Positions 48,262-57,015 of a stretch of 64,000 nt of DNA are shown here, piece after piece. The DNA is from Streptomyces sp. NBC_01689 (GTDB lineage Bacteria > Actinomycetota > Actinomycetes > Streptomycetales > Streptomycetaceae): positions 2,480,001 through 2,544,000 of the forward strand of contig NZ_CP109592.1 in NCBI RefSeq assembly GCF_036250675.1. Reading direction: 5' to 3'. Position 1 is the first letter of the stretch. Each line of letters opens with the position of its first letter. The position numbers and the translations under genes were made by a program. The notes beneath the pieces were generated by a model. It searched no databases, was not told where the DNA came from, and saw nothing but the letters and a program-made list of their open reading frames with translations.

Positions 48262-49403
48262 ACGAGGTTGACCTCCGGGCGCGGGGCGTCGGCGGCGAAG
48301 CGATCGACGCTCAGGGGGCTGATGTCGAGGAAGGGTACGCGGCCGAGGTACAGATCCCGGACCACCTCGCCGACCGCCGGTCCCTGCAGGAACCCGTGAC
48401 CGGAGAACCCGGTCGCGTACAGGAAGCGCGAGCACGAACGCGCCTCGCCGATCAGCGCGTTGTGGTCCGGCGTGATCTCGTAGAGCCCCGCCCAGCCGCC
48501 GGTGCGGGGCAGGTCGAGCAGGGCGGGCGCCCGGTGCCGCATGGCCCCGGCCAGCCGCGGGATCCACCGCTCGTGCGTCCCGGTGGCGAACCCGGGTGTC
48601 TCGTCGGGGTCGGACATGCCGACGAGGAGCCCCGGGCCCTCGGCGTGGAAGTAGAGGCTGGTGGTGAAGTCGATGGTCATCGGCAGACCGGGCGGCAGTC
48701 CGGGGACGGGTCCGGTGACGGCGATCTGACGGCGCAGCGGCTGCACGGGCAGATCCACTCCGGCCATCGCGCCGACGCGCCGCGACCAGGCACCGGCCGC
48801 GCAGACGACGGTGCCGGTGGCGATCCGGCCGCCGGTGGTGACCACCCCGGTGACGGTGTCCCCGCGGGTCTCGATGCCGGTGACCTCGCAGTGCCGCAGC
48901 AGGGTCGCCCCGTGCCGGCGGGCTCCGGCCGCGTAGCCCTGGACCACCGACTCGGGAGTGCAGTGGCCGTCGTCCGGGGAGAACGCGGCGGCCAGCAGGC
49001 CCTCGGTGGTGATGAGCGGGGACAGCCGGCGTGCCTCGGCGGGGTCGATCAGCCGGCTGGGCACTCCGAGCGTGTTCTGCAGCCTGACGCCGTCCTCGAA
49101 GGCCGCGACCTCCTCGGGCGTGGAGAGCAGGAACAGGTAGCCGACCCGGTGCAGACCGATGTCCTGGCCGGGTTCCTCTCCGAAGCGGGCGAACGCCTCC
49201 AGGCTGCGGGCGCCCAGCCGGATGTTGAGTTCGTCGGAGAACTGCGCGCGGACGCCGCCCGCGGCCCGCGCGGTGGAGCCGGAGGCGAGTTCGCCGCGCT
49301 CGACCAGCACGACGTCCCGGACACCCGCGCGGGCCAGGTGGTAGGCGATGCTCGTCCCGATCACACCGCCGCCGATGACGACGACCTGAGCGGTCCCCTT
49401 CAC
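48258..49403 (-). CDS. FAD-dependent amine/amino-acid oxidase (DadA/DAO family)
   Basis: A 381-residue flavoprotein of the glycine/D-amino-acid oxidase family. FAD motif VVVIGGGVIGTSIAYHLARAG at the N-terminus, ASGSTARAAGGVRAQFSDE at about 45, and a C-terminal ITPDHNALIGEA with GFSGHGFLQGPAVGEVV closing the FAD site. GTG 49403 overlaps the previous stop (GTGA). Between a cyclodeaminase-family gene and LYS1, a saccharopine- or lysine-oxidising role is the natural hypothesis; sarcosine-oxidase-like activity on another secondary amine is the alternative. Confidence 0.87.
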   Translation of the reverse strand: MKGTAQVVVIGGGVIGTSIAYHLARAGVRDVVLVERGELASGSTARAAGGVRAQFSDELNIRLGARSLEAFARFGEEPGQDIGLHRVGYLFLLSTPEEVAAFEDGVRLQNTLGVPSRLIDPAEARRLSPLITTEGLLAAAFSPDDGHCTPESVVQGYAAGARRHGATLLRHCEVTGIETRGDTVTGVVTTGGRIATGTVVCAAGAWSRRVGAMAGVDLPVQPLRRQIAVTGPVPGLPPGLPMTIDFTTSLYFHAEGPGLLVGMSDPDETPGFATGTHERWIPRLAGAMRHRAPALLDLPRTGGWAGLYEITPDHNALIGEARSCSRFLYATGFSGHGFLQGPAVGEVVRDLYLGRVPFLDISPLSVDRFAADAPRPEVNLV

Positions 49404-50386
49404 CGCCGTGCCCGCCGGGCGCGGGCCGCGTCGATCACGGCCCAGGCCGCAGCGGCGTCCTGGATGCCGAGTCCGACACTGTTGTAGAGGACGATGTCGT
49501 CCGGGCCGGTGCGTGCCGTGTGGCCGCCGGTCAGGACGCCGCCGAGCGGGATCAGGTCGTCCGGCGTGAGGACGCCCCGGGCCAGCGCCTCGACCACCGG
49601 TCCGGCGTGTTCGGCGGCCGTCACCGGATCGTCGACCACCACCGCCGCGGCACGCCGCACCACCTCGGCGTCCACCTCGCTGCGGGTGGGTTCGAACGAT
49701 CCCACGCTGACGACCGTGCACCCCGGCGCCAGCCACTCCCCCCGCACGACGGGCGTACGGCTGAGGGTGCAGGCCGCGACCATCGACGCTCCGGCGACCG
49801 CGTCCCGCGCGGTGCCGGCCGCCTCGACGGCGATGCCCAGTTCGGCGGCGAGCTGCCGGGCCGCCTCCGCCCGCCGACCGGGGTGCGGGCTCCACACCCG
49901 TACGGACCGCAGTTCCCGTACCCGGGCGACGGCCCGCGCGTGGGCGAGCGCCTGGGTGCCGGAGCCCAGCAGGCCGAGCTCCGCGCTGTCCGCGGTGGCC
50001 AGCGCGTCGAGGGCGACGGCGCTGGCGGCGGCGGTGCGCAGGGTCGTGACCGCCGTGCCGTCCATGACCGCGGCGAGCCGCCCGGTCACCGGGTCGAGCG
50101 CGTTGATCACCGCGTGGACGGTCGGCAGACCGGCTCCGGCGTTCCCCGGGTTGACGCTGCCGAACTTGGCGACGGCACCGGTGTCCGCGGACAGCCGGGC
50201 CAGATAGGCGAAGACCACGCTGTCGTCGAACCGGCTGGGGTGCATGATCTTGCCGGGCAGCTCCGCGGTGCCGTCGCCGAGCGCGGTGAACGCCGCGCGC
50301 TGTGAGGCGATCGCCGCGTCGGTGTCCAGCAGTTCCACGACCTGCTCACGGGACAGGTACAGCGGTCCGGCGTCGTCTTCTGTCAT
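49400..50386 (-). CDS. Ornithine cyclodeaminase / mu-crystallin family protein
   Basis: A 328-residue NAD(P)-dependent enzyme. The family block AKFGSVNPGNAGAGLPTVHA followed by MDGTAVTTLRTAAASAVALD is clear at about 75-130, then the Rossmann GLLGSGTQALAHARAV and the C-terminal VLYNSVGLGIQDAAAAW. Members include ornithine and lysine cyclodeaminases, ketimine (piperideine-carboxylate) reductases and opine-type dehydrogenases. Next to saccharopine enzymes, a ketimine-reductase role leading to pipecolate is plausible. Overlaps the cyclohydrolase gene (ATGA). Confidence 0.85.
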   Translation of the reverse strand: MTEDDAGPLYLSREQVVELLDTDAAIASQRAAFTALGDGTAELPGKIMHPSRFDDSVVFAYLARLSADTGAVAKFGSVNPGNAGAGLPTVHAVINALDPVTGRLAAVMDGTAVTTLRTAAASAVALDALATADSAELGLLGSGTQALAHARAVARVRELRSVRVWSPHPGRRAEAARQLAAELGIAVEAAGTARDAVAGASMVAACTLSRTPVVRGEWLAPGCTVVSVGSFEPTRSEVDAEVVRRAAAVVVDDPVTAAEHAGPVVEALARGVLTPDDLIPLGGVLTGGHTARTGPDDIVLYNSVGLGIQDAAAAWAVIDAARARRARR

Positions 50387-51111
50387 TCCTCAGTGATAGC
50401 CGCCTTCGCCGTTCCGCAAAAGATCGCCTTCGTCCAGTCGCCGCCGTCCAGGTGGGGAAGGAAGTGGTCGAGGCGCTCCCGCTTGGTCAGCAGGTAGGCG
50501 AGGTTCTCCTCGCACGGCGGTATCAGCAGCGGCACCTGCTCGGCGACCCTGATGCCGTTGCGCTGCAGCGACTCACGCTTGCGCGGGTTGTTCGAGAGCA
50601 GGCGCACCGACCGTACGCCGAGGTCGTGCAGCATGTTCGCGGCCACCCGGTAGTCGCGGGCGTCGACCGGCAGGCCGAGGGCGACGTTCGCCTCCACCGT
50701 GTCGAGGCCCTCCGACTGGAGCTTCATCGCCTGCAGCTTGGCGAGCAGACCGATGCCGCGGCCCTCGTGGCCCCGGAGGTAGACGAGGACGCCGCGTCCC
50801 TCCGCGACGATGGCGCGCAGTGCCGCGCCGAGCTGGTCGCCGCACTCGCAGTGCGTGGATCCGAAGGCGTCGCCGGTGAGGCACTCGGAATGGAGCCGGG
50901 TGAGGACGCCTTCCTTCGTCGCGTCCCCTCCGCCCCCGGCGAGATCGCCGACCTCCCCGTGGACCAGGATCACCTGCTCCTCACCGCGGTCGTGGTCCAG
51001 GTACCCGACCGCCTGGAAATTGCCGTACACGGTGGGCAGAGGGGCGATCACGACTCGTTCGACACCAGAGCGGCGCGCGGTCCCGGCAAGTACTGCGAAG
51101 TCATCTGTCAT
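50383..51111 (-). CDS. GTP cyclohydrolase II paralogue with Tyr-to-Met active-site change
   Basis: A 242-residue GTP cyclohydrolase II-type enzyme. The zinc ligands are intact (HSECLTGDAFGSTHCECGDQL, Cys77, Cys88, Cys90), as are YLRGHEGRGIGLLAKL and LLSNNPRK. In the stretch KLQAMKLQ, residue 129 is Met where E. coli RibA has the important Tyr105 (KIRAYALQ). A Streptomyces coelicolor paralogue (SCO6655) with this Met is reported to release the formylated intermediate FAPy instead of the deformylated riboflavin precursor. ATG 51111 has AGGA eight bases upstream. It leads the minus-strand operon into the saccharopine genes and is divergent from the creatininase gene. Confidence 0.92.
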   Translation of the reverse strand: MTDDFAVLAGTARRSGVERVVIAPLPTVYGNFQAVGYLDHDRGEEQVILVHGEVGDLAGGGGDATKEGVLTRLHSECLTGDAFGSTHCECGDQLGAALRAIVAEGRGVLVYLRGHEGRGIGLLAKLQAMKLQSEGLDTVEANVALGLPVDARDYRVAANMLHDLGVRSVRLLSNNPRKRESLQRNGIRVAEQVPLLIPPCEENLAYLLTKRERLDHFLPHLDGGDWTKAIFCGTAKAAITEE

Positions 51112-51127
51112 GATCTGGTTCCTAAGC

Positions 51128-51151
51128 AGAGTCGAAAGAAGAGTCGAAAGG
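51128..51151. repeat. 12-bp tandem repeat in the divergent promoter
   Basis: AGAGTCGAAAGA (51128-51139) is followed directly by AGAGTCGAAAG in the 49-base gap between the divergent cyclohydrolase and creatininase genes. It may be a direct-repeat regulator site. The second copy also touches the ribosome-site region of the creatininase gene. Confidence 0.5.
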
Positions 51152-51160
51152 CCGTGAAAC

Positions 51161-51964
51161 ATGAGTGGTTCGGGAACGCACTCGACGGTGTCCGGCCTGT
51201 TGCCGGCGGACACCACGGAGGATGTGCGCGAGCGGGGGGCCGGTGTCGCCCGTCAGATCGCGGTGCTTCCCGTGGGGAGTTTCGAACAGCACGGGGCGTT
51301 CCTGCCGTTGGCGACGGACACGCTGGTCGCGTGTGCCGTCGCGCGTGAGATCGCCGCCGCCCATCCGGTACACCTCCTTCCTCCGTTGACGATCTCCTGC
51401 TCGCACGAACACGCCGCGTGGCCGGGGACCGTCAGCATTTCCGCCGTCACGCTGCACGCGGTGGTGCGTGACATAGCCGAATCGCTGCGCCACTCCGGTG
51501 TGGACACCCTGGTGCTCGTCAACGGGCACGGCGGCAATTACGTGTTGGGCAATGTCGTCCAGGAATCCGCGGGCACCGGTACGCGCATGGCGCTTTTCCC
51601 GGCCGCGGAGGACTGGGAAGCCGCGCTCGAACGGGCCGGTGTGGAAACCTCGTTGCTCACGGATATGCACGCGGGAGAAATCGAGACCTCCATTCTGCTG
51701 CACACTCACCCGGAATTGATCCGGCCCGGTTACGAGACGTCCGACTTCGTCGTGGACGACCGGCGTCATCTGCTCACCCTCGGTATGGCCGGCTATACCG
51801 AGTCCGGTGTCATCGGCCGTCCCTCGAAGGCGTCCGCGGAGAAGGGCGAGGAGCTCCTCGCGGGGCTCACCGACGCCTTCGGGGCGTACTTCTCGCTGCT
51901 GACGGAGAAGACACTTCCGTCGGCGGGGACGGGCACTTCGGCGGTCGCTGAATCCCGGCACTGA
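51161..51964 (+). CDS. Creatininase-family amidohydrolase (ArfB-like FAPy deformylase candidate)
   Basis: A 267-residue metal-dependent amidohydrolase. All creatininase-family metal motifs are present: GSFEQHGAFLPLATDT near residue 40, LVNGHGGNYVLGNVV near 125 and DMHAGEIETS near 170. The archaeal member ArfB deformylates FAPy phosphate in flavin/F420 biosynthesis. Divergence from a probable FAPy-forming cyclohydrolase makes that reaction the leading hypothesis here. MftE and creatininase itself are other family functions. The last 172 bases overlap the convergent membrane-protein gene. Confidence 0.85.
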   Translation: MSGSGTHSTVSGLLPADTTEDVRERGAGVARQIAVLPVGSFEQHGAFLPLATDTLVACAVAREIAAAHPVHLLPPLTISCSHEHAAWPGTVSISAVTLHAVVRDIAESLRHSGVDTLVLVNGHGGNYVLGNVVQESAGTGTRMALFPAAEDWEAALERAGVETSLLTDMHAGEIETSILLHTHPELIRPGYETSDFVVDDRRHLLTLGMAGYTESGVIGRPSKASAEKGEELLAGLTDAFGAYFSLLTEKTLPSAGTGTSAVAESRH

Positions 51965-53145
51965 TCCTGCCCTCCTGCGTTCTCCTGCCGCGGACGCCGC
52001 AGCGCCGCGAACCAGCGGACGAACAGGACCGCGAGGCCGGGCAGGGCGGCGGCGAAGCTGAGCACCCCGTAGATCACGGCGACGCTCAGGCCCATGCCGG
52101 CACCCAGCCCCGCGGCCCCGAACGCCCAGGCCATGACGCCTTCCCGGGGACCCCAGCCACCGACGTTGAGCGGCAGGCCCATGGCGAGCAGGGCCAGCAG
52201 CGCCAGCGGCAGCAGCTCGGCCACGGACGCGGCCGATCCGGCGACCCGGGCGGCGATCAGGAACATGGCCAGGTGCCCGGCGAGCACGACGACCGACGAG
52301 AGAAGCACACCCGGCCAGCTGCCGCGGGCCAGCAGCACGCCGCGGGCCTCGGTGAGCAGGGCGCGGACGGCGCCGAACCGGCCGGAGGAGGCGGTCGGCC
52401 GGGCCCTGCGGACCACGCCCACCGTGACCGCCGCGCCCGCCGCGACGATCGCCAGGACGAGAGCCAGCCGCCGGGCGTCGTCGAGGACCGGCGACGGCTG
52501 GGTGAGCAGGACGACGGCCCCGACGGCGACCAGAACGGCCTGTCCGGCGGTCCGTTCGAGGACCACCGCGCGCACTCCGCGCCCGATGTCCCCCGCGCTC
52601 TGGCCGTGCCGCACCGCGCGGTGCACGTCGCCGAGGACACCGCCGGGGAGCGCCGCGTTCAGGAACAGCGCCCGGTAGTAGTCGGCGACGGCGCCCGCCA
52701 GCGGCAGCCGGATGCGCAGCCCGCGGGCGACCAGGCACCAGCGCCACGCGCTGAACACCGTGGTGAGCAGCCCGAGGCCGACCCCGGCCAGCAGGGTCGG
52801 GACGTCGATCCTGCGCAGCCCGTCCAGGAAGACCCCGGTGCCGAGCCGCCAGAGCAGGACGCCGAGGATGGCCGCGCCGGCGACGGTGCCGAAGTGGGTG
52901 CGCAGACGGCGGGAGTCGAACAGCGCCCGCAGCGCTCCGCCCCGGGGCCGGGCCTCGGCCGCCGGGGCCGGGGTACTCGGCCCGGCCGCGCGGCCGGCAC
53001 GGGGGCCCGGCGCCGTCCGGCCGGCCGTCGCGGACGGGAGCGCGACGACGCGGGCGGCACCGCCACGGATCCGCAGGACGACGCGCCGGCCGAGGGCGGG
53101 GGCCGTGCCGGTGTCCGGACCGACGGCCTGCACGCCCGTGCTCAC
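51793..53145 (-). CDS. Lysylphosphatidylglycerol synthase-type TM protein (UPF0104/AglD-like)
   Basis: A 450-residue membrane protein. After about 85 variable residues come eight or so hydrophobic segments (GAAILGVLLWRLGTGVFLDG, LLAGVGLGLLTTVFSAWRWC, YYRALFLNAALPGGVLGDVH and, near the end, LPLALLALLAMGLPLNVGGW). GGWGPREG and the LFLNAALPGG loop are typical of the LPG_synthase_TM (PF03706) family, which includes lipid flippases and AglD-like proteins. GTG 53145 overlaps the methyltransferase stop. The final 60 residues run antisense through the end of the creatininase gene, so the tail is probably non-conserved. Confidence 0.82.
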   Translation of the reverse strand: MSTGVQAVGPDTGTAPALGRRVVLRIRGGAARVVALPSATAGRTAPGPRAGRAAGPSTPAPAAEARPRGGALRALFDSRRLRTHFGTVAGAAILGVLLWRLGTGVFLDGLRRIDVPTLLAGVGLGLLTTVFSAWRWCLVARGLRIRLPLAGAVADYYRALFLNAALPGGVLGDVHRAVRHGQSAGDIGRGVRAVVLERTAGQAVLVAVGAVVLLTQPSPVLDDARRLALVLAIVAAGAAVTVGVVRRARPTASSGRFGAVRALLTEARGVLLARGSWPGVLLSSVVVLAGHLAMFLIAARVAGSAASVAELLPLALLALLAMGLPLNVGGWGPREGVMAWAFGAAGLGAGMGLSVAVIYGVLSFAAALPGLAVLFVRWFAALRRPRQENAGGQDQCRDSATAEVPVPADGSVFSVSSEKYAPKASVSPARSSSPFSADAFEGRPMTPDSV

Positions 53146-54197
53146 TTCGCACCGCCCTTCGGCCGCGGCAGCGCCAGGACGTCGCTGTGGTGCACGACCA
53201 CACGCAACTCGCCCGCCGCGCAGGCCTCCAGACGGGAGCGCAGGTACGATTCCGCACGCTCCGCCAGCTCGGGCCGCTGCTCGACGGCCGCTCCGACCCA
53301 GCCACGCAGCCACTCCTCGGTGAGCGCGGCCTCCTGGGGTCCGAGCCGCCAGGGACTCGGATGCACCCGGACGGTCGCGTCGTGCCGGTCGAACGCCTCG
53401 CAGGCCGCCGTGATCGCGTCCGGACCGAGCAGTTCCCCGCGCCGCTGGTGGGCGTTGAACGCCTCGGCGAACTCGGCGTCCAGCGGGTCGCCCGGCGCGA
53501 ACTCGACGCGGCCCGCGACGGAGAGCGTCAGCAGGGCCGGGACCCCGGCCTCCGCGCAGGCCACCGCGAGCCGGTCGATCTCCTCACGGGTGAGGACGTC
53601 CAGCAGGGCGGACGCGGTCACCAGCGAGGCGCCGGTCAGCGCGTCCGCGGTCAGCCGGCTGATGTCGCCGCGCTGGGTGGTGACCGTGACCCGGCTGCCG
53701 TCGGCGGCCGCCGCGGGCGAGCCCACCGTCGCGAAGTGCAGCAGGTACGGGTCCCGGTCGTGCAGGACCCAGTGCTGGGCGCCGTCCAGGCGCGGGGCGA
53801 GCCAGCGCCCCATCGAGCCGGTGCCGCAGCCCAGGTCGTGGATGACCAGATCGCCGCCGCGCCGGGGCAGGTTGGCCAGCCGGATGCGCAGCGGGTCGAG
53901 CAGGTCGGCCGCCCGGGCCGCGGCGTCGGCCGGTTCCCGCAGCTGGAGCCACTGCGGGGCGTAGCGGGGCGCGTCGTCGTCGGGGGTGTCCGCGCGCCGC
54001 CCGGGAGCACCCGGAGGGTTCGTGGTCGGTCCCGCCCCGGGAACCACCCGCTTCACGTCCTGACGCGCGGCGCCGGTCTGCTTCGTGTGCCGGCCGGCGG
54101 CGCCGGCCTGCGGCGCGCTCTGGTCCGCGCCACCGCTACCGGGTGTGCGGGGCGCGCCCTGCCGGGGGGAGTCCGCGCCGGTCGCCTGCGTCCTCAT
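53142..54197 (-). CDS. Class I SAM-dependent methyltransferase
   Basis: A 351-residue protein. The first 80 or so residues are disordered (Gly/Gln/Pro-rich). The Rossmann methyltransferase core begins with motif I VIHDLGCGTGSMGRWLAP near residue 120, then WVLHDRDPYLL and SLVTASALLDVLTREEIDRLA. The substrate cannot be told. It is coupled by 4-bp overlaps to both the glycosyltransferase and the membrane-protein genes, so these three plus the PTPS homologue form one transcription unit. Confidence 0.85.
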   Translation of the reverse strand: MRTQATGADSPRQGAPRTPGSGGADQSAPQAGAAGRHTKQTGAARQDVKRVVPGAGPTTNPPGAPGRRADTPDDDAPRYAPQWLQLREPADAAARAADLLDPLRIRLANLPRRGGDLVIHDLGCGTGSMGRWLAPRLDGAQHWVLHDRDPYLLHFATVGSPAAAADGSRVTVTTQRGDISRLTADALTGASLVTASALLDVLTREEIDRLAVACAEAGVPALLTLSVAGRVEFAPGDPLDAEFAEAFNAHQRRGELLGPDAITAACEAFDRHDATVRVHPSPWRLGPQEAALTEEWLRGWVGAAVEQRPELAERAESYLRSRLEACAAGELRVVVHHSDVLALPRPKGGAK

Positions 54198-55396
54198 GCC
54201 GCCCTCCGGGGTTCCTGCGGAAGCCGTGCCAGTACGCCCGCCAGGCTGCGGGCCGTGGCGGCCCAGCCGTCCAGCGAGGCGCGCCTGCCGCGGGCGGCCG
54301 CCTTGAGCCGGCGGCGGACGTCGGCCTCGCCGAACCAGCCGCGCAGTTCCACGGCCAGCGCGGCCGGGTTCTCCGGGGGGACGAGGATGCCGGGCACCCC
54401 GCCGTCGGGCGCGCGCCCGACCGCTTCGGGCAGTCCGCCGACATCCGTCGCGAGCACCGGAATGCCCCGGGCGAGCGCCTCGGTGACGGCCATGCCGTAC
54501 GTCTCGGCGTACGAGGTGAGGACCATGAGGTCGGCCGCGGCGTAGCTGGCGTCGAGCTCCGCGCCCGCCTGCGGGCCGGCCAGGTGCAGCCGGTCGCCGA
54601 GGCCGTACTTCTCGATGAGGCCGCGCAGTTGGGCCACGTACGCCGGGTCCTGGGTGAGTCCGCCGACGCAGACGCAGCTCCAGGGCAGGTCGGTGACGGT
54701 GGCGAGGGCCTCGATCAGCCGGTGCTGGCCCTTGCGCGGGCTGACCGTCGCGACGCACAGGAGCCGCGAGACGCCGTCGGTGCCGGAGGCGAGCGGGGCG
54801 ATGTCGGCGCCGGGAGCGGCGACATGCACCCGCTCGGGGGCGAGTCCGTGGTGGGCTACGAGCCGGCGGACCGCCCACTCGCTGGTGGCGACGACGGCCG
54901 ACACGGCCCGCAGGGTGGTGCGTTCCTTCGCGTCCAGCTCGGCGGCGACGGCCGGCGCGAGGCCGGTCTCGTCGCCGAGCGGCAGGTGCACCAGCACGAC
55001 GAGGCGCAGCCGTTCGGCCTCGGGGACGATGATCTCGGGGACGCCGCAGGCGACGATGCCGTCGAGGAGGACGACCGTGTCGTCCGCCAGCTCGGCCAGG
55101 GTGCGGGCGAGTTCGGTGCGGGCGGCAGCCGCGGGCCGCGGCCAGTCGCCCGGGACCGCGTGCCGGTGGACCTGCCAGCCGAAGCCTGGGAGGTCCAGAC
55201 AGACCCGCCGGTCGTAGGCGTTGCCGCCACTGGGCGCGGACGCGTCGTCGACGCCGCCCGGCATCACGAAGTGTACGGAGCGCAGGGACATGGGGATGAT
55301 CGCCGCATTCTTGAGAGCGGTGTGCTGCACCGGCATGTAGTTCAGGGACGACCGGTCGCTGTCCGCGGCCGGCCTGCCGAGGGTGGTGTCGGTCAC
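54194..55396 (-). CDS. GT4-family glycosyltransferase
   Basis: A 400-residue retaining GT-B glycosyltransferase. The N-terminal acceptor region has the [20 protein letters not shown] loop, and the C-terminal nucleotide-sugar site has the EX7E motif in [41 protein letters not shown] starts the donor domain. No signal or TM segment, so it acts at the cytosolic face. GTG 55396 overlaps the PTPS-homologue stop (GTGA). Confidence 0.88.
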   Translation of the reverse strand: MTDTTLGRPAADSDRSSLNYMPVQHTALKNAAIIPMSLRSVHFVMPGGVDDASAPSGGNAYDRRVCLDLPGFGWQVHRHAVPGDWPRPAAAARTELARTLAELADDTVVLLDGIVACGVPEIIVPEAERLRLVVLVHLPLGDETGLAPAVAAELDAKERTTLRAVSAVVATSEWAVRRLVAHHGLAPERVHVAAPGADIAPLASGTDGVSRLLCVATVSPRKGQHRLIEALATVTDLPWSCVCVGGLTQDPAYVAQLRGLIEKYGLGDRLHLAGPQAGAELDASYAAADLMVLTSYAETYGMAVTEALARGIPVLATDVGGLPEAVGRAPDGGVPGILVPPENPAALAVELRGWFGEADVRRRLKAAARGRRASLDGWAATARSLAGVLARLPQEPRRAA

Positions 55397-55791
55397 AGGT
55401 CACGCTCGTAACTCGCCCACGCGATGTGCGACTCGTGCAGGGTGACCGTGATGCCCGAGAGTCCGTGCGCGCCCTCGCCCAGCGCTCCCGCGTGCACGCG
55501 CTCGGCGAGGCGGTCGGCGACGACCTTGGCCAGGAACTCCGTCGAGGTGTTCGTGTTCTTGAAGTCCGGCTCGTTGTCGAGGTTGCGGTAGTTCAACGCG
55601 CTCACGACGGCGCCGAGTTCCTGGGTGGCCAGACCGATGTCGACGACGATGTTGTCGTCGTCCAGTTCGGCACGGCGAAACGTGGCGTCCACCAGGAACG
55701 TCGCTCCGTGCAGGCGCTGCGCGGGGCCGAAGACCTCGCCACGGAAGCTGTGGGCGATCATCAGGTGATCGCGGACGGTGATGCTGAACAA
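55393..55791 (-). CDS. 6-pyruvoyltetrahydropterin synthase/QueD homologue, degenerate active site
   Basis: A 132-residue T-fold protein. The alignment to QueD is readable by eye ([30 protein letters not shown]). His14 and His28 of the zinc site are kept, but the HGH motif is HGA (Ala30), the catalytic Cys position is Ala24, and the DHH motif reads LNYRNLDN without the His pair. Ordinary PTPS or CPH4 synthase chemistry is therefore unlikely. TTG 55791 has GGAGG eight bases upstream. It leads the operon with the glycosyltransferase and methyltransferase. A similar S. coelicolor protein (SCO6650, as I recall) is known. Confidence 0.85.
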   Translation of the reverse strand: MFSITVRDHLMIAHSFRGEVFGPAQRLHGATFLVDATFRRAELDDDNIVVDIGLATQELGAVVSALNYRNLDNEPDFKNTNTSTEFLAKVVADRLAERVHAGALGEGAHGLSGITVTLHESHIAWASYERDL

Positions 55792-55928
55792 CGGACGACC
55801 CTCCAGGTGCGGTACGTCTGATCCCCTGCCGGGACCACGCCGTGTAGTACGGCTGCCCCGTTCTCCTTGTTCAGCTGCCTGTTCCCCTTTCTTCGCAGTC
55901 TTCGGAGGTCAGGCCGGTTGCCCGGCGC

Positions 55929-56909
55929 TCAAACCCGGTCGTAGACGACTCGGTGGCACAGCCCCGGTATCGATCCGGAGGCGAGTTTCGCCATCACGCC
56001 GGGCAGTTCCGCGAAGTCGCACTCTCCGGTGACGAGTGCGTCGAAGGCGGGCTCGGCGAGCAGTTCGAGGGCGAGCGCGAGCCGGTCGGCGTAGGTCCGG
56101 CCGGGCCGGGCCGCCGGTGAAACGGAACCCACCTGGCTGCTGCGCACGACCAGGCGGCGGGAGTGGAACGCCTCCCCCAGCGGCAGGCTGACCCGCCGGT
56201 CCCCGTACCAGCTCATCTCCAGGACCGTCCCCTCGCGGGCGAGGAGTTCCAGCGCCCGGGTGAGTCCGGCCTCCGTGGCGCTGGCGTGCACGACGAGGTC
56301 GCATTCGCCGGCGGCCTCGCCGGGCAGCGCGAAGTCGACGCCGAGGGCGCGGGCGATGCCGGCCCGGGTGGGATCGGCGTCGACGAGCTGGACCCGGACG
56401 CCCGGGAAGCGGGCCAGAAGAGCGGCGACGGAGCAGCCGACCATGCCGCCGCCGATCACCGCGATCCGGTCGCCGACCAGCGGGGCGGCGTCCCACAGGG
56501 CGTTCACCGCGGTCTCCACCGTCCCGGCGAGGACGGCGCGGGCGGCGGGCACCGAGTCCGGCACGACCGTCACGGCGCTCACCGGGACGACGTACCGCGT
56601 CTGGTGCGGATACAGGCAGAACACCGTCCTGCCCATCAGCCCCGCCGGGCCTTCCTCCACCTGGCCGACGCTCAGATAGCCGTATTTCACCGGTCCGGGG
56701 AAATCCCCGTCCTGGAACGGTGCACGCATCGAAGCATGCTGACTTTCCGGCACGCCGCCACGGAAGACGAGGGACTCGGTGCCCCGGCTGACTCCGGAGT
56801 AGAGCGTGCGCACGAGCACCTCGCCCTCCTCGGGGGCCGACAGGGCCACCTCGCGTATCTCGCCGCGGCCGGGCGAGCCCAGCCAGAACGCGCGAGCTGT
56901 GAGTTCCAT
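55929..56909 (-). CDS. MDR (zinc-type alcohol dehydrogenase) family oxidoreductase
   Basis: A 326-residue medium-chain dehydrogenase/reductase. The GroES-like N-terminus reads VRTLYSGVSRGTESLVFRGG, and the Rossmann fold starts at RIAVIGGGMVGCSVAALLA near 165. The catalytic-zinc Cys and structural-zinc Cys cluster of classic alcohol dehydrogenases are absent, as in zinc-free MDR members. ATG 56909 has AGGGGGA upstream. It stands 137 bases before the PTPS-homologue gene on the same strand and probably serves the same pathway. Confidence 0.82.
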   Translation of the reverse strand: MELTARAFWLGSPGRGEIREVALSAPEEGEVLVRTLYSGVSRGTESLVFRGGVPESQHASMRAPFQDGDFPGPVKYGYLSVGQVEEGPAGLMGRTVFCLYPHQTRYVVPVSAVTVVPDSVPAARAVLAGTVETAVNALWDAAPLVGDRIAVIGGGMVGCSVAALLARFPGVRVQLVDADPTRAGIARALGVDFALPGEAAGECDLVVHASATEAGLTRALELLAREGTVLEMSWYGDRRVSLPLGEAFHSRRLVVRSSQVGSVSPAARPGRTYADRLALALELLAEPAFDALVTGECDFAELPGVMAKLASGSIPGLCHRVVYDRV

Positions 56910-57015
56910 GAGCGTCCCCCTGAACGATCGAGCAGATCTTCACGTACGGAGCGGTGACAAGCCGCGCACGGTACGCGGCGTTGATCGACTCTGTCATATG
57001 GCCGGAGGATGTGCG

